A DNA stretch of 64,000 bases from Leptospira vanthielii serovar Holland str. Waz Holland = ATCC 700522 (GTDB lineage: Bacteria; Spirochaetota; Leptospiria; Leptospirales; Leptospiraceae). Positions 37,168 through 45,555 of the stretch are shown piece after piece (position 1 is the first letter of the stretch; each line of letters starts with the position of its first letter). The translations under genes were made by a program, and so were the position numbers. The DNA is taken from the NCBI RefSeq assembly GCF_000332455.1, contig NZ_AOGY02000051.1, positions 248,001 through 312,000 on the forward strand, in the 5' to 3' direction. The notes beneath the pieces are model-generated. The model saw only the letters and a list, made by a program, of their open reading frames with translations. It did no database searches and was not told where the DNA came from.

Positions 37168-38544
37168 TCAATCCTCTTTAATTAATTCTTCTCGAACCGT
37201 CCAGGCTTGTAGGCCCTCCGAATCAAATCGAAAGGGACGATAATTCAAACCAACGGAGTCCATCCAATTCAAAATCTTATGCCTAACAAAAGGGGGAACA
37301 TAAAATAGAAAAAAACCGCCACCCCCAGCTCCTAACAATTTCCCACCAATGGCCCCATTTGCAATCGCATCGTTATAAATTTTATCTAGGAATTGATTGG
37401 AAATTTTTGAACTCAAACCTCGTTTAATCTCCCAAGCTTTGTGCAAACAGAGACCAAACTGCAAAAGGCGACCTCTTAAAAGATGATTCCTCATTTCATA
37501 AGTAAGCTCTACAGTAGATTGGACTTTTTGTTTAATATCAGATTGTTTCATTGATTCACGCTGATCATCATGTATATTACCTGAATCATGCGTTGTTGCA
37601 GTGTCACATAAAATCAAACTTTCTTCCAACTCGATCATAGTGTCTTTAGAAAGTCTCAATGGATGAACAATATTTTGATCCATTGCAAACTCCATAAAGT
37701 TGAAGCCTCCAAAAACAGTGGCATATTGATCCTGCCACCCACCAGCAATTCCCATATCTAAACGTTCCGCTTGAAATGCCAATTCAGCAATCTCATGATT
37801 GTCCCATTTATCTTTTCGGAATTGATTAAAACAGCCAAGAATGGCAGAGGATACAACTGCTGATCCACCAAGGCCCGAGTTCATAGGATAATCTGAATGC
37901 ACAAATAACTCGAATCCGAAATTTGGACGTGCGACCTTGATAATTGATTGGAATAACTTAAACTTTGACTCACGTTTTATCAAATCATCAAAATCGGTAA
38001 ATTCAATTGATTCTTTTAAGTCTCTTGAATTTAGAATTATTTTATAATCTTCCCTAATCCTTAAAGTTGCATGAGTATATAAGGAAACCGTTGAGTTGAT
38101 CACAGCACCTTTTTCACTACTAAAAAAATGAGTGAGATCCGAACCACCACCGCCAAAACTAATCCGAACTGGTGATCGTGCCCGTGCGTATACTTTACGT
38201 TCTTCTAAAATGGGGATTTCATCTTTAGTTACGATTCCAACCAATCGTTTGTTTTCGTCCAAAATTGGTATAAAACGTATCCTGGAGTCCAACATCTTTA
38301 ATAGTTGTTCTCGAGGAGATTGATTCGAAGACCAGGTGAATTCGCGATTCATTCCATCGGAGATAGGAGAACTTAGACTTTTACCGTTCAGTAAATTCCG
38401 TCTAATATCGCCATCGGTAACAAGTCCAATGATTTGTTTGGTTTCGTTCTGAACTAAAATAAAGCCGAGATGATTTCCCTCAATTTTAACTAATGCCTGT
38501 TCAATGGAACTATCGAGTGTCACTAAAAATAAATCAAAATTCAA
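37168..38544 (-). CDS. hddA: CBS-pair domain fused to GHMP heptose 7-phosphate kinase (HddA-like)
   Basis: 458 residues from a TTG at 38544 that overlaps the upstream TGA (TTGA) and has AAGGAG 8 nt before it; an ATG at 38574 lies inside hddC and is less likely. Residues ~1-115 are two CBS motifs (FILVQNETKQIIGLVTDGDI; RFIPILDENKRLVGIVTKDE). The rest is a GHMP kinase: YARARSPVRISFGGGGSDL, NSGLGGSAVVSSAILG (ATP loop) and GGKLLGAGGGGFFLFY. It should phosphorylate D-glycero-D-manno-heptose 7-phosphate at C-1. CBS pairs usually sense adenine nucleotides, so the kinase is probably allosterically controlled. Confidence 0.88.
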   Translation of the reverse strand: MNFDLFLVTLDSSIEQALVKIEGNHLGFILVQNETKQIIGLVTDGDIRRNLLNGKSLSSPISDGMNREFTWSSNQSPREQLLKMLDSRIRFIPILDENKRLVGIVTKDEIPILEERKVYARARSPVRISFGGGGSDLTHFFSSEKGAVINSTVSLYTHATLRIREDYKIILNSRDLKESIEFTDFDDLIKRESKFKLFQSIIKVARPNFGFELFVHSDYPMNSGLGGSAVVSSAILGCFNQFRKDKWDNHEIAELAFQAERLDMGIAGGWQDQYATVFGGFNFMEFAMDQNIVHPLRLSKDTMIELEESLILCDTATTHDSGNIHDDQRESMKQSDIKQKVQSTVELTYEMRNHLLRGRLLQFGLCLHKAWEIKRGLSSKISNQFLDKIYNDAIANGAIGGKLLGAGGGGFFLFYVPPFVRHKILNWMDSVGLNYRPFRFDSEGLQAWTVREELIKED

Positions 38545-39263
38545 AGTCCGGTCTCCTTTCCTGATGTAATCCATTTCTGGAACCGTTCATAATCCTCAGG
38601 AATTCCAATGTCTATAAATTCCGTCTCCAAAGGAACTGCCCTTAGTCTTCCCTGTTTGACCAAGTTCGGGAATATGTCTTTTTCCATGGAAAACTCCCCT
38701 TCCTTTCCAATAAAATCATCAGAATGCAATTTATAGATTCCAGCATTGATCCATCCCTGACCTGCATTTTCCTTTTTCTCTTCAAATGCCATAATCAAAT
38801 CACCACTGGTTGTTACCTTACCATATCGAGAAACATCAGAAATATGAATCACTCCAATGGATGGTGCTATCGAACTCGCAATACGATTCATTGATTTTGC
38901 ATCCACCCAAGTATCTGCGTTAACGATAACGAATTCTCCTGAATAATTTAGGGATTGTAAAGTATAGGCAACTGACCCTCCCGTTCCTAATAAAGACGGT
39001 TCAACAGAATAACGGATCTTACACTTTTCCAAGATGCTTTCTTTTAGATTTTCAACACAGCTTATAATTAAATCAGATTTATGATGAAGTAAAAAATAAA
39101 AATTCTTAAACCCCTGGTTCACGTAAATTTCTAATAGATACTGAAGGAAAGGTTTTCCATTCACAGGAGCTAACGGTTTTGGTACATCGCTCACAACAGA
39201 AGCCAAACGTGTTCCCTTACCGCCGGCTAAAATGAAAATAGGGATATTCACAAAATCCTTCAT
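38541..39263 (-). CDS. hddC: Heptose 1-phosphate guanylyltransferase (HddC-like)
   Basis: 240-residue nucleotidyltransferase. IFILAGGKGTRLASVVSDVP followed by KPLAPVNGKPFLQYLLE is the HddC-type signature, EPSLLGTGGSVAYTL and IVNADTWVD are the sugar- and metal-site loops, and FIDIGIPEDYERFQKW is the usual C-terminus. Expected product is GDP-D-glycero-alpha-D-manno-heptose. It overlaps the CBS-kinase start by 4 bp and lies 10 bp after the GmhB gene. Confidence 0.88.
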   Translation of the reverse strand: MKDFVNIPIFILAGGKGTRLASVVSDVPKPLAPVNGKPFLQYLLEIYVNQGFKNFYFLLHHKSDLIISCVENLKESILEKCKIRYSVEPSLLGTGGSVAYTLQSLNYSGEFVIVNADTWVDAKSMNRIASSIAPSIGVIHISDVSRYGKVTTSGDLIMAFEEKKENAGQGWINAGIYKLHSDDFIGKEGEFSMEKDIFPNLVKQGRLRAVPLETEFIDIGIPEDYERFQKWITSGKETGL

Positions 39264-39273
39264 ATAAATATAA

Positions 39274-39813
39274 TCACACTAAAAAAGGTATGACCTCCTT
39301 CAAATCTCTAATAATAGTTGCTAGTGGATGGGGCTTCAGATTTGTTCTATTTCGATCCAATAAAAGGAAATTTTTCCTTATCCCTGCATTCAAACCAGCT
39401 TGCACATCAGAATTCTGATCACCGACTAAAATAGAATTTTCTAGATCGATAGAGAACCTTTTTGCCGCTTTTAGAATCATACCGGGATTCGGTTTCCTGA
39501 AACTTGAGTTACGTTTATAGATGCTATTTCCAATGTCAGGATGATAAGGACAGTAATATACTCTAGAAATATTACACTCTTTCCTCCAAAATTCATTTAA
39601 CATCCATTTAGTTATTTTAATGAAATCACGCTCAGTATAATATCCTCGAGCAATTCCAGCTTGATTTGTAATTATGAATACCAAATATCCTCTTACATTC
39701 GCGACTCTACACAGGTCAAAAATTCCACTTTTGAACTTAAAGTTATTAATTTTGTGAACATATTTGAAATCTTCATTAATTACACCATCTCGATCAAGAA
39801 AAAGAGCTTTCAT
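39274..39813 (-). CDS. gmhB: Heptose 1,7-bisphosphate phosphatase (GmhB-like HAD)
   Basis: 179 residues. LFLDRDGVINED holds the catalytic Asp7 and Asp9, FIITNQAGIARGYY motif II, FRKPNPGMILKAA motif III, and ILVGDQNSDVQAGLNAG motif IV. It removes the C-7 phosphate in GDP-heptose synthesis. By eye the zinc site of E. coli GmhB (C-x-H ... C-x-C) is mostly lost: Cys88 remains, but the next ligand is Tyr90 and the second pair is Ser103/Phe105. Such zinc-free forms exist among HAD phosphatases, so activity is still plausible. Confidence 0.85.
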   Translation of the reverse strand: MKALFLDRDGVINEDFKYVHKINNFKFKSGIFDLCRVANVRGYLVFIITNQAGIARGYYTERDFIKITKWMLNEFWRKECNISRVYYCPYHPDIGNSIYKRNSSFRKPNPGMILKAAKRFSIDLENSILVGDQNSDVQAGLNAGIRKNFLLLDRNRTNLKPHPLATIIRDLKEVIPFLV

Positions 39814-39946
39814 AAATATAAGTATAAACTATCAAAAAGAAGTGTGAAGCGAATAGTTAAACAACAAACTCATCGGTTTGTGGAGAATTTAAAAACATAT
39901 TATTGCGAATTGGATATTGAATAATTTCTCTTCACATTGGATCTCT

Positions 39947-41014
39947 TTAATCTTTTGGAATTTCGATCTTTTGAAATAAATCCCAGCTAACCGGTGTTCC
40001 CCTGGAAATATCAACAGTAACCTTCTTCCCAACTACATCCATTTCAAATTTGGGAGGCAATCCAAACCCAGGCCGGATCCTTCGAATGTGATGTTTCTCG
40101 ATCACTTGCCCTGCTTTTAGATCTTCCACAAAATATAAAGACCTTCGGAATTTGGCATTGGCTTCTTCGGCAGGTTTTCTCTCATAACCAGCTGTGCCTA
40201 ACGAAAGCCATGCATCTTTTGTATCACGACAAAGAAATTTTAGTTCTTCGGGTGTAATGGAAAACTCAGAATCAGGGCCTTTCAGAGAACGATCTAAAAT
40301 AAAGTGTTTCTCGATTACCGTAGCACCTAAAACAACGGAAACAATGGATGCAGTATTCGTAAGTGTATGGTCTGACAAACCTACCTGCACTCCAAACTTA
40401 TTTCGCATATCCGGAATTGTAAGAAGATTTGATTGGTCCACCGGTGCCGGATAACTACTGATACAATGTAACAATATCAAATCCTTACAACCAGCAGTCT
40501 TGGCTGCATCCACCATTTCTTCAATCTCAGTCAAGTTCGCCATTCCTGTGGACATGATCATCGGTTTCTTTGTGGAAGCAATGTATCGAATGAGAGGAAG
40601 GTCTGTCGCTTCAAAGGAAGCCACCTTATACGCAGGAGTATTTAAATCCTCTAGTAAATCTACAGCTGTTTCATCAAAGGGTGTAGAAAATAAAGTGATC
40701 CCAATTTTTTTTGCGTAATCAAAAATTTCTTTGTGCCATTCAAAAGGAGTTTCTGCCCATTTATAAAGATCATACAATTTATACCCATCCCATAAACCAC
40801 CATGAATCTGAAAATCCTCCAAATCACAATCAATGGTCATTGTGTCCGCAGTATAAGTTTGAATCTTAATGGCATCGGCCCCTGATTCCTTTGCGAGCCG
40901 AATTGTCTCTAACGCTCGTTCTATTTTGCCATTGTGATTTGCAGATAACTCCGCAATGATGTATGGAGGTCGGTTGCTACCAATTTCTCGGTTAGCGATT
41001 GATATAGTATTCAT
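39947..41014 (-). CDS. pseI: Pseudaminic acid synthase
   Basis: 355-residue NeuB-family synthase condensing PEP with 6-deoxy-AltdiNAc. IIAELSANHNGKIERALE, GADAIKIQTYTADTMT, FQIHGGLWDGYKLYDLY and YKVASFEATD match PseI more closely than NeuB (the SFEA motif and the GGLW segment). The C-terminal SAF domain includes RSLYFVEDLKAGQVI. It is the last gene of the pse cassette in transcription order and lies 133 bp before gmhB. Confidence 0.92.
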   Translation of the reverse strand: MNTISIANREIGSNRPPYIIAELSANHNGKIERALETIRLAKESGADAIKIQTYTADTMTIDCDLEDFQIHGGLWDGYKLYDLYKWAETPFEWHKEIFDYAKKIGITLFSTPFDETAVDLLEDLNTPAYKVASFEATDLPLIRYIASTKKPMIMSTGMANLTEIEEMVDAAKTAGCKDLILLHCISSYPAPVDQSNLLTIPDMRNKFGVQVGLSDHTLTNTASIVSVVLGATVIEKHFILDRSLKGPDSEFSITPEELKFLCRDTKDAWLSLGTAGYERKPAEEANAKFRRSLYFVEDLKAGQVIEKHHIRRIRPGFGLPPKFEMDVVGKKVTVDISRGTPVSWDLFQKIEIPKD

Positions 41015-41051
41015 ATTTTTTATCCTTAAAGGAACAATGATGCGGAGTGAT

Positions 41052-41519
41052 TTACTCTATCGTTTTTATAAATTTCAAATTATCATCAGACTCTGACTCT
41101 AAAAGAAATTCATTTTTATAAAATGCACGTTGCGAAGCAACATTCTCTTTCTTCACAAAACCGACACAAACAATTGGTCCTTGCTGTCCTGATGACAAAT
41201 AAGCTAAACCTTCTGAAATCAGAGTCGTTCCAAGCGACATTCCGCGAAACTTTTCATCCAAGAGAAAACTAATTAAAAAATAATTTTGCTCCGTATCTTT
41301 ATCAAAACGAATTAATCCAGCAGGAGAACCATCGGCTTCAAAAATTAAAATCAACGAATTAGGATTCTTTAATTTTTGGAAAAACCAATTTGTATGTCCT
41401 GACCATTCGATTTTTTCGGTGCTAAAGGAGGCCTTTCTTACTTCTGGTTCATTGGCCCAATCAAATAAAAGTTTACAATCATCTTCTGTTGCTTTTCGAA
41501 CACTCAGATGCAAAGACAT
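41052..41519 (-). CDS. pseH: GNAT acetyltransferase, PseH-like
   Basis: 155-residue GNAT-fold protein. VRKATEDDCKLLFDWANEP and NWFFQKLKNPNSLILIFE are typical of the sugar N-acetyltransferase group, and LDEKFRGMSLGTTLISEGL carries the acetyl-CoA R/QxxGxG/A-type loop (RGMSLG). In the pathway it N-acetylates UDP-4-amino-AltNAc made by PseC. It lies between pseI and pseG and overlaps pseG by 16 bp. Confidence 0.85.
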   Translation of the reverse strand: MSLHLSVRKATEDDCKLLFDWANEPEVRKASFSTEKIEWSGHTNWFFQKLKNPNSLILIFEADGSPAGLIRFDKDTEQNYFLISFLLDEKFRGMSLGTTLISEGLAYLSSGQQGPIVCVGFVKKENVASQRAFYKNEFLLESESDDNLKFIKTIE

Positions 41520-42388
41520 TCTCCAATCGTATCTAAATTATCTTTTTGAATCTCACGAATACCTTGAAATTCAACAAACCCTCGAATGTTATTTCTTTGA
41601 TTTTCTGCTGTTTCTACAACCAACATCGGAACATCGCAAACATCCAATTCATACATTGTTTGCCCACCTGCTGTGATGGCAAAATCAACTTTCAACATTA
41701 ACTCACACATTTCTTCCGCATTTAAGTTTTTGTAAAAAAAAGTTTTATGGTCTGCCAATTTTTCTAATTCATGAACATTCGTAAAACCAGGTCCCATCAC
41801 TAGATGTTTTTCCATTTTTGGAAACTGGTTAACCAATATTTCTAAAATTTTCGAAGAAAGATTGTTTGGATCCGAACCACCAAGAGTGATTAAAATTTTT
41901 TCAGGCGGTTTCTTTTTCTGTGGAATGGATCGGACTTTCCGGAATGGTTTTCGCAAAAGGACTTGGTCCTTACCGGTAACTATTTTGTATTTATCTTTAT
42001 CATATCCTAAATAAAGTCCAGGGTAACCTGGATTCAATATTGTAGATCCAGCAGGATACTTAAGCCGGTTGTCATCATCAATACAAATCAACTCTAAACA
42101 ATAAGATTTAAGAATATTATAAATACCTAAAGGAGCTAAATAGGAATCCACATAAAAAGTCTGAAGTTTGTCAGGAAGGCTTTGAAGAAAACCATTCAGA
42201 TCTGTTTCATTAGTCCAAACCTTCTTTAAAATTTCACAGGGAAAATCCCAATTCGGAAAACTTTCATCAGTATGAACAACTAATACAACTTCCTCACCAT
42301 TCTCTACCAGCTTTTCTGCGAGTGCAGTGCACCGACCCAAATGACCGAGTCCAGTAGTGAGTAAACTTTCCGTAAATATTGTGATCAA
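41504..42388 (-). CDS. pseG: UDP-2,4-diacetamido-trideoxy-altropyranose hydrolase
   Basis: 294-residue GT-B-like hydrolase. GLGHLGRCTALAEKL contains the catalytic His of the GxGHxxR motif, YVDSYLAPLG and IDDDNRLKYP are PseG hallmarks, and LITLGGSDPNNLSSKIL plus ITAGGQTMYEL form the UDP site. It removes UDP to release 6-deoxy-AltdiNAc for PseI. Five bp separate it from the HisF paralogue. Confidence 0.9.
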   Translation of the reverse strand: MITIFTESLLTTGLGHLGRCTALAEKLVENGEEVVLVVHTDESFPNWDFPCEILKKVWTNETDLNGFLQSLPDKLQTFYVDSYLAPLGIYNILKSYCLELICIDDDNRLKYPAGSTILNPGYPGLYLGYDKDKYKIVTGKDQVLLRKPFRKVRSIPQKKKPPEKILITLGGSDPNNLSSKILEILVNQFPKMEKHLVMGPGFTNVHELEKLADHKTFFYKNLNAEEMCELMLKVDFAITAGGQTMYELDVCDVPMLVVETAENQRNNIRGFVEFQGIREIQKDNLDTIGECLCI

Positions 42389-42393
42389 ACCAA

Positions 42394-43170
42394 CTAATTT
42401 CCGACTTCAAAGTTTTTTCGAACAGGAACTCCTGCTTTGTGTAAGTATTTCTTTGCTTCTGCTGGTGTTTGGTCTGTGAATTGGAATATACTCGCCGCCG
42501 CTACCGCAGATGCTTTACCAATAAGAATTGCATCTACCATATCTTGGTAATTACCGGCGCCACCTGATGCGATCACAGGAATTTTTACACTAGAAGTAAC
42601 CGAACTGATTAAATCTAAATCATACCCTTCCATAGTTCCATCTCGATCAATTGAGGTCAAAAGAATCTCACCAGCACCTCGGGATTCCAATTCCTTAACC
42701 CAGTTAAGGACCTTTCGATTGGTATTTTTCGATCCAGAATGACTGTAACAAAAATATTCACCTTCTGGACTACGTTTTACATCAACAGATGCAACTACAC
42801 ATTGGGAGCCAAATTTTTTTGCAGATTCTTCGATGATGGTTGGATTCGTATATGCAGAAGAATTGATACTAACTTTGTCGGCGCCATAACGCAAAATCTT
42901 TGTTATATCGTCGACTGATTGGATCCCACCACCGACAGTAAATGGTACGTAAGATTCATTGGAAACTCCCTCTAGTGTATCAAAATCAGGTGGTTGTTCA
43001 AATACGCTGGCAGAGATATCATTCAGAATTAATTCATCCACATCTCTTGCATTAAAAACTTTAATAGCTGGAAGTAAAGAGCCAATTCTTCTCCAACTAT
43101 TAAATCCAATACCCTTAACTAAACCCAAATCTTTCCAAAGTAGTGTTGGGATAATTCTTACTTTGACCAT
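42394..43170 (-). CDS. HisF-like cyclase paralogue serving a sugar amidotransferase
   Basis: 258-residue beta/alpha barrel. FTVGGGIQSVDDITKILRYG, KVSINSSAYTNP, LLTSIDRDGTMEGYDL and VIASGGAGNYQDM are canonical HisF. Aligned by eye without gaps to Thermotoga HisF, the start RIIPTLLWKDLGLVKG has Leu at position 11, where the essential general-acid Asp (RIIACLDVKDG) should be; the second Asp (VDVKR) is kept. It therefore probably does not make imidazole glycerol phosphate and instead channels ammonia from HisH to the adjacent PseA/WbpG-type enzyme. Overlaps hisH by 13 bp. Confidence 0.88.
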   Translation of the reverse strand: MVKVRIIPTLLWKDLGLVKGIGFNSWRRIGSLLPAIKVFNARDVDELILNDISASVFEQPPDFDTLEGVSNESYVPFTVGGGIQSVDDITKILRYGADKVSINSSAYTNPTIIEESAKKFGSQCVVASVDVKRSPEGEYFCYSHSGSKNTNRKVLNWVKELESRGAGEILLTSIDRDGTMEGYDLDLISSVTSSVKIPVIASGGAGNYQDMVDAILIGKASAVAAASIFQFTDQTPAEAKKYLHKAGVPVRKNFEVGN

Positions 43171-43787
43171 TCACTTTGCTCTAAAAAATTACGCAGTAGT
43201 TGTCTGCCCGCTTTGGAACTTTTTTCTGGATGGAACTGAACACCCATTACATTCCCATTTCGGACAGAGGAAGGAAAATTGATTCCATACAAACATGTTG
43301 ATGTAATGTTTTCTGGTTTCTCACAGTTAAAAATAAAACTATGTACAAAGTAGAAGTCCGTTTTGTTAGGTATCTTCGCAAATAGAGGATCAGAATCCTT
43401 CTCTTCTATTTCATTCCAGCCGACATGGGGAATTCTTTCATTACATCCTACTTTATCAAAATGCTCTACCCGACCGGAGATGAAACCAAGTCCTTCGTGG
43501 CCACCACCCTCATCCCCATAAGTAGCCAACATCTGCATACCGAGACAAATTCCGAGTAAGGCATTTTTATCTTCTAAAATATAACGATGGAGTTCCAAAT
43601 CCCATCCTTCTTCTTTTAACCGTGCCATTCCATCAAAGAAGGAACCAACACCAGGAAGAATCACTCTTGAGCAGTCCCAAACATCATTAGGATGATTTAG
43701 AATTTTACAATCGAATCCAATATCTTCGACTGCTTTTGCTACGGAACCTAGATTCCCCATTCCGTAGTTAATCACACCAACTTTCAT
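43158..43787 (-). CDS. HisH-like glutamine amidotransferase subunit
   Basis: 209-residue class I glutaminase. INYGMGNLGSVAKAVEDIGF is the HisH start, LLGICLGMQMLATYG holds the nucleophilic Cys, and GVQFHPEKSSKAG holds the His/Glu dyad. It releases ammonia from glutamine. Paired with the HisF paralogue and an N-acetyl sugar amidotransferase it corresponds to the wbpG-hisH2-hisF2 set of Pseudomonas, which makes acetamidino sugars. Overlaps its two neighbours by 13 and 4 bp. Confidence 0.9.
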   Translation of the reverse strand: MKVGVINYGMGNLGSVAKAVEDIGFDCKILNHPNDVWDCSRVILPGVGSFFDGMARLKEEGWDLELHRYILEDKNALLGICLGMQMLATYGDEGGGHEGLGFISGRVEHFDKVGCNERIPHVGWNEIEEKDSDPLFAKIPNKTDFYFVHSFIFNCEKPENITSTCLYGINFPSSVRNGNVMGVQFHPEKSSKAGRQLLRNFLEQSEWSK

Positions 43788-44932
43788 AGATTATCGTAGT
43801 TTACTTTTGTTAGGTTGCCCTTTCTATCTTTAAGCAATTTTCCATCATTATCTTTCTGGAATATTTTGCGGTTGGTATATTTATCGCAGATTTTTACAAA
43901 TTCATCTACAGACATCTCTAGTGGATCCAAAATTTCTTGTAGGTCTTTGCCTAAATATGTCCAAGGAAATAAACCGTCTCTTTTTCTAACTATTTCCATT
44001 CCATCTAATCGACTAATCCTCCCTCTTCGAATATGCAAACAAGCAAGATCAGAAGCTCGAGAAAAACCGAATTTTAAAAATTTAAAATAATCATGTATTC
44101 CAGTTTGATGGTTGTCCAAGTTTTCATAATTTACCATCGAACCTTCCACTGTTTCCGATAGAGAATGAAATCCATTTGCTTGGGCAATCAATGCGTTCGA
44201 TAATCCATCCCAAGGGATATAATGACCCAAAAACAATCCCGTGACTCCAACTCTTCGGAGTTCCTCATCTGTCGGATATTGATAAGGAATTAAGTTTCTT
44301 TCATGGATTCCGTAAGTAGAAGATAAATCGGAAACACGAAGTCCCAAAAGGCCTCCAAACTCCTCTAACCAAGATCGGGTTAATATATTATTATCGGATG
44401 CAGCAGCGGGTCCACCGTATTCATTTTGAGAGTTTTCCCCCCAAACGATAAGTGGGATATTATACTGTACCGCAGCCCTTACTGGAATCGTAAATATCCC
44501 GACATGTTCGGGCCATGAAATATCTCCAACCTCAACTAAACCAATTTTATTTAGTTTTGCTCGTACAATGGGATTTGGTGAAAACTCTACATAGTCAACA
44601 CCTAACCTCTTTATATTCTCAATATTTTTTCTTCCAATCTCTGATAAGTCACAAGTAGTTGATGTCACACAAAGCGGATTCAACCCCAACTGCAACATTC
44701 GAATCACTTGGTATGTACTATCCTTTCCACCGCTTACAGGTACAATACAATCCCAGTTTGAACCTTTGTTGCGATATTTGTCTAATAATACTAATAATTC
44801 TTCTTTGCGTTTATCCCAATCGATTTCTTTTCTTTTTTCGTAAGATCTGCATGCATTACAAATACCATCTTCATCAATATGAAGATCGGGCTTTGTATGA
44901 GGCATTACACATCGTTTGCAATATTTCAGCAT
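43784..44932 (-). CDS. N-acetyl sugar amidotransferase, PseA/WbpG family
   Basis: 382 residues from ATG 44932 (MLKYCKRCVMP); a frame to 44956 exists but GGAG sits 8 nt before 44932 and the family begins here. CKRCVMP with ICNACRSYE forms a zinc pair, and IVPVSGGKDSTYQVIRML is the PP-loop ATP site. Such enzymes convert an N-acetyl group to N-acetimidoyl using ammonia from HisH/HisF. In this cassette the product would be an acetamidino pseudaminic acid derivative. The ATG shares one base with the upstream stop (TAATG). Confidence 0.9.
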   Translation of the reverse strand: MLKYCKRCVMPHTKPDLHIDEDGICNACRSYEKRKEIDWDKRKEELLVLLDKYRNKGSNWDCIVPVSGGKDSTYQVIRMLQLGLNPLCVTSTTCDLSEIGRKNIENIKRLGVDYVEFSPNPIVRAKLNKIGLVEVGDISWPEHVGIFTIPVRAAVQYNIPLIVWGENSQNEYGGPAAASDNNILTRSWLEEFGGLLGLRVSDLSSTYGIHERNLIPYQYPTDEELRRVGVTGLFLGHYIPWDGLSNALIAQANGFHSLSETVEGSMVNYENLDNHQTGIHDYFKFLKFGFSRASDLACLHIRRGRISRLDGMEIVRKRDGLFPWTYLGKDLQEILDPLEMSVDEFVKICDKYTNRKIFQKDNDGKLLKDRKGNLTKVNYDNL

Positions 44933-45555
44933 TACCTTTTCTCCATCAAAAACCAAGTAATATCATCTTGGGGAAACAACGGATCCTTTTTATATGCAAA
45001 TCCATAATCCCTTAGTTCAAGATTATCAAATTTACTTAGCATTTCGCCAGCGAAATCTCTCTTAAACAATCTATCTTCATGACCGCGATATGGAATAGAA
45101 ACCGGAGATGGGTTATAGTATTCTGCAATCAAAATATATCGATTAGATGAATCATAGATTTTTTGATAAACAGAAGGAAGCATTTCTGGATTAATATGGA
45201 TCAATACACCTTTAATAAATGCTAAATCATATTTTTCCTTTGGAGAATAATCAAATATGGAGCCTTCAAATACGTTTTCACTTCCAATCAATTTGCGAAG
45301 TATTCCCGTAGCAACTGAATTGATTTCTATCCCGTATTGTTGAATACTCGGCTGCAACAGTTTTAATGCTCTCAAGTTCATGCCTATATTGGCTCCAAAT
45401 TCAATGCAGCTTGCCAATGCTGCAGTATTCTCTAATATTTTAGAAAAAAAACAGAGATTTGACGCAAGTAATTGATCACTTTGATTTCTTTCAATATAGT
45501 CTTTCCCGAATTCCCCTGCCCAAAATTCTTCTTGTGAAGTCTGAAATTTAGTCAT
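44932..45555 (-). CDS. Pseudaminic acid biosynthesis-associated methylase
   Basis: 207-residue class I methyltransferase. FQTSQEEFWAGEFGKDYIER is the distinctive N-terminus of the methylase family associated with pseudaminic acid loci. CIEFGANIGMNLRALKLL is motif I and YDLAFIKGVLIHINPEMLPS motif IV. It may methylate the nonulosonic acid or a precursor. It abuts pseF and precedes the amidotransferase. The substrate has not been shown as far as I know. Confidence 0.85.
   Translation of the reverse strand: MTKFQTSQEEFWAGEFGKDYIERNQSDQLLASNLCFFSKILENTAALASCIEFGANIGMNLRALKLLQPSIQQYGIEINSVATGILRKLIGSENVFEGSIFDYSPKEKYDLAFIKGVLIHINPEMLPSVYQKIYDSSNRYILIAEYYNPSPVSIPYRGHEDRLFKRDFAGEMLSKFDNLELRDYGFAYKKDPLFPQDDITWFLMEKR

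Noticed and set aside
42394..43787. HisH/HisF as histidine biosynthesis genes
   Set aside because: Context with the amidotransferase and the missing Asp11 argue for sugar amidation instead.
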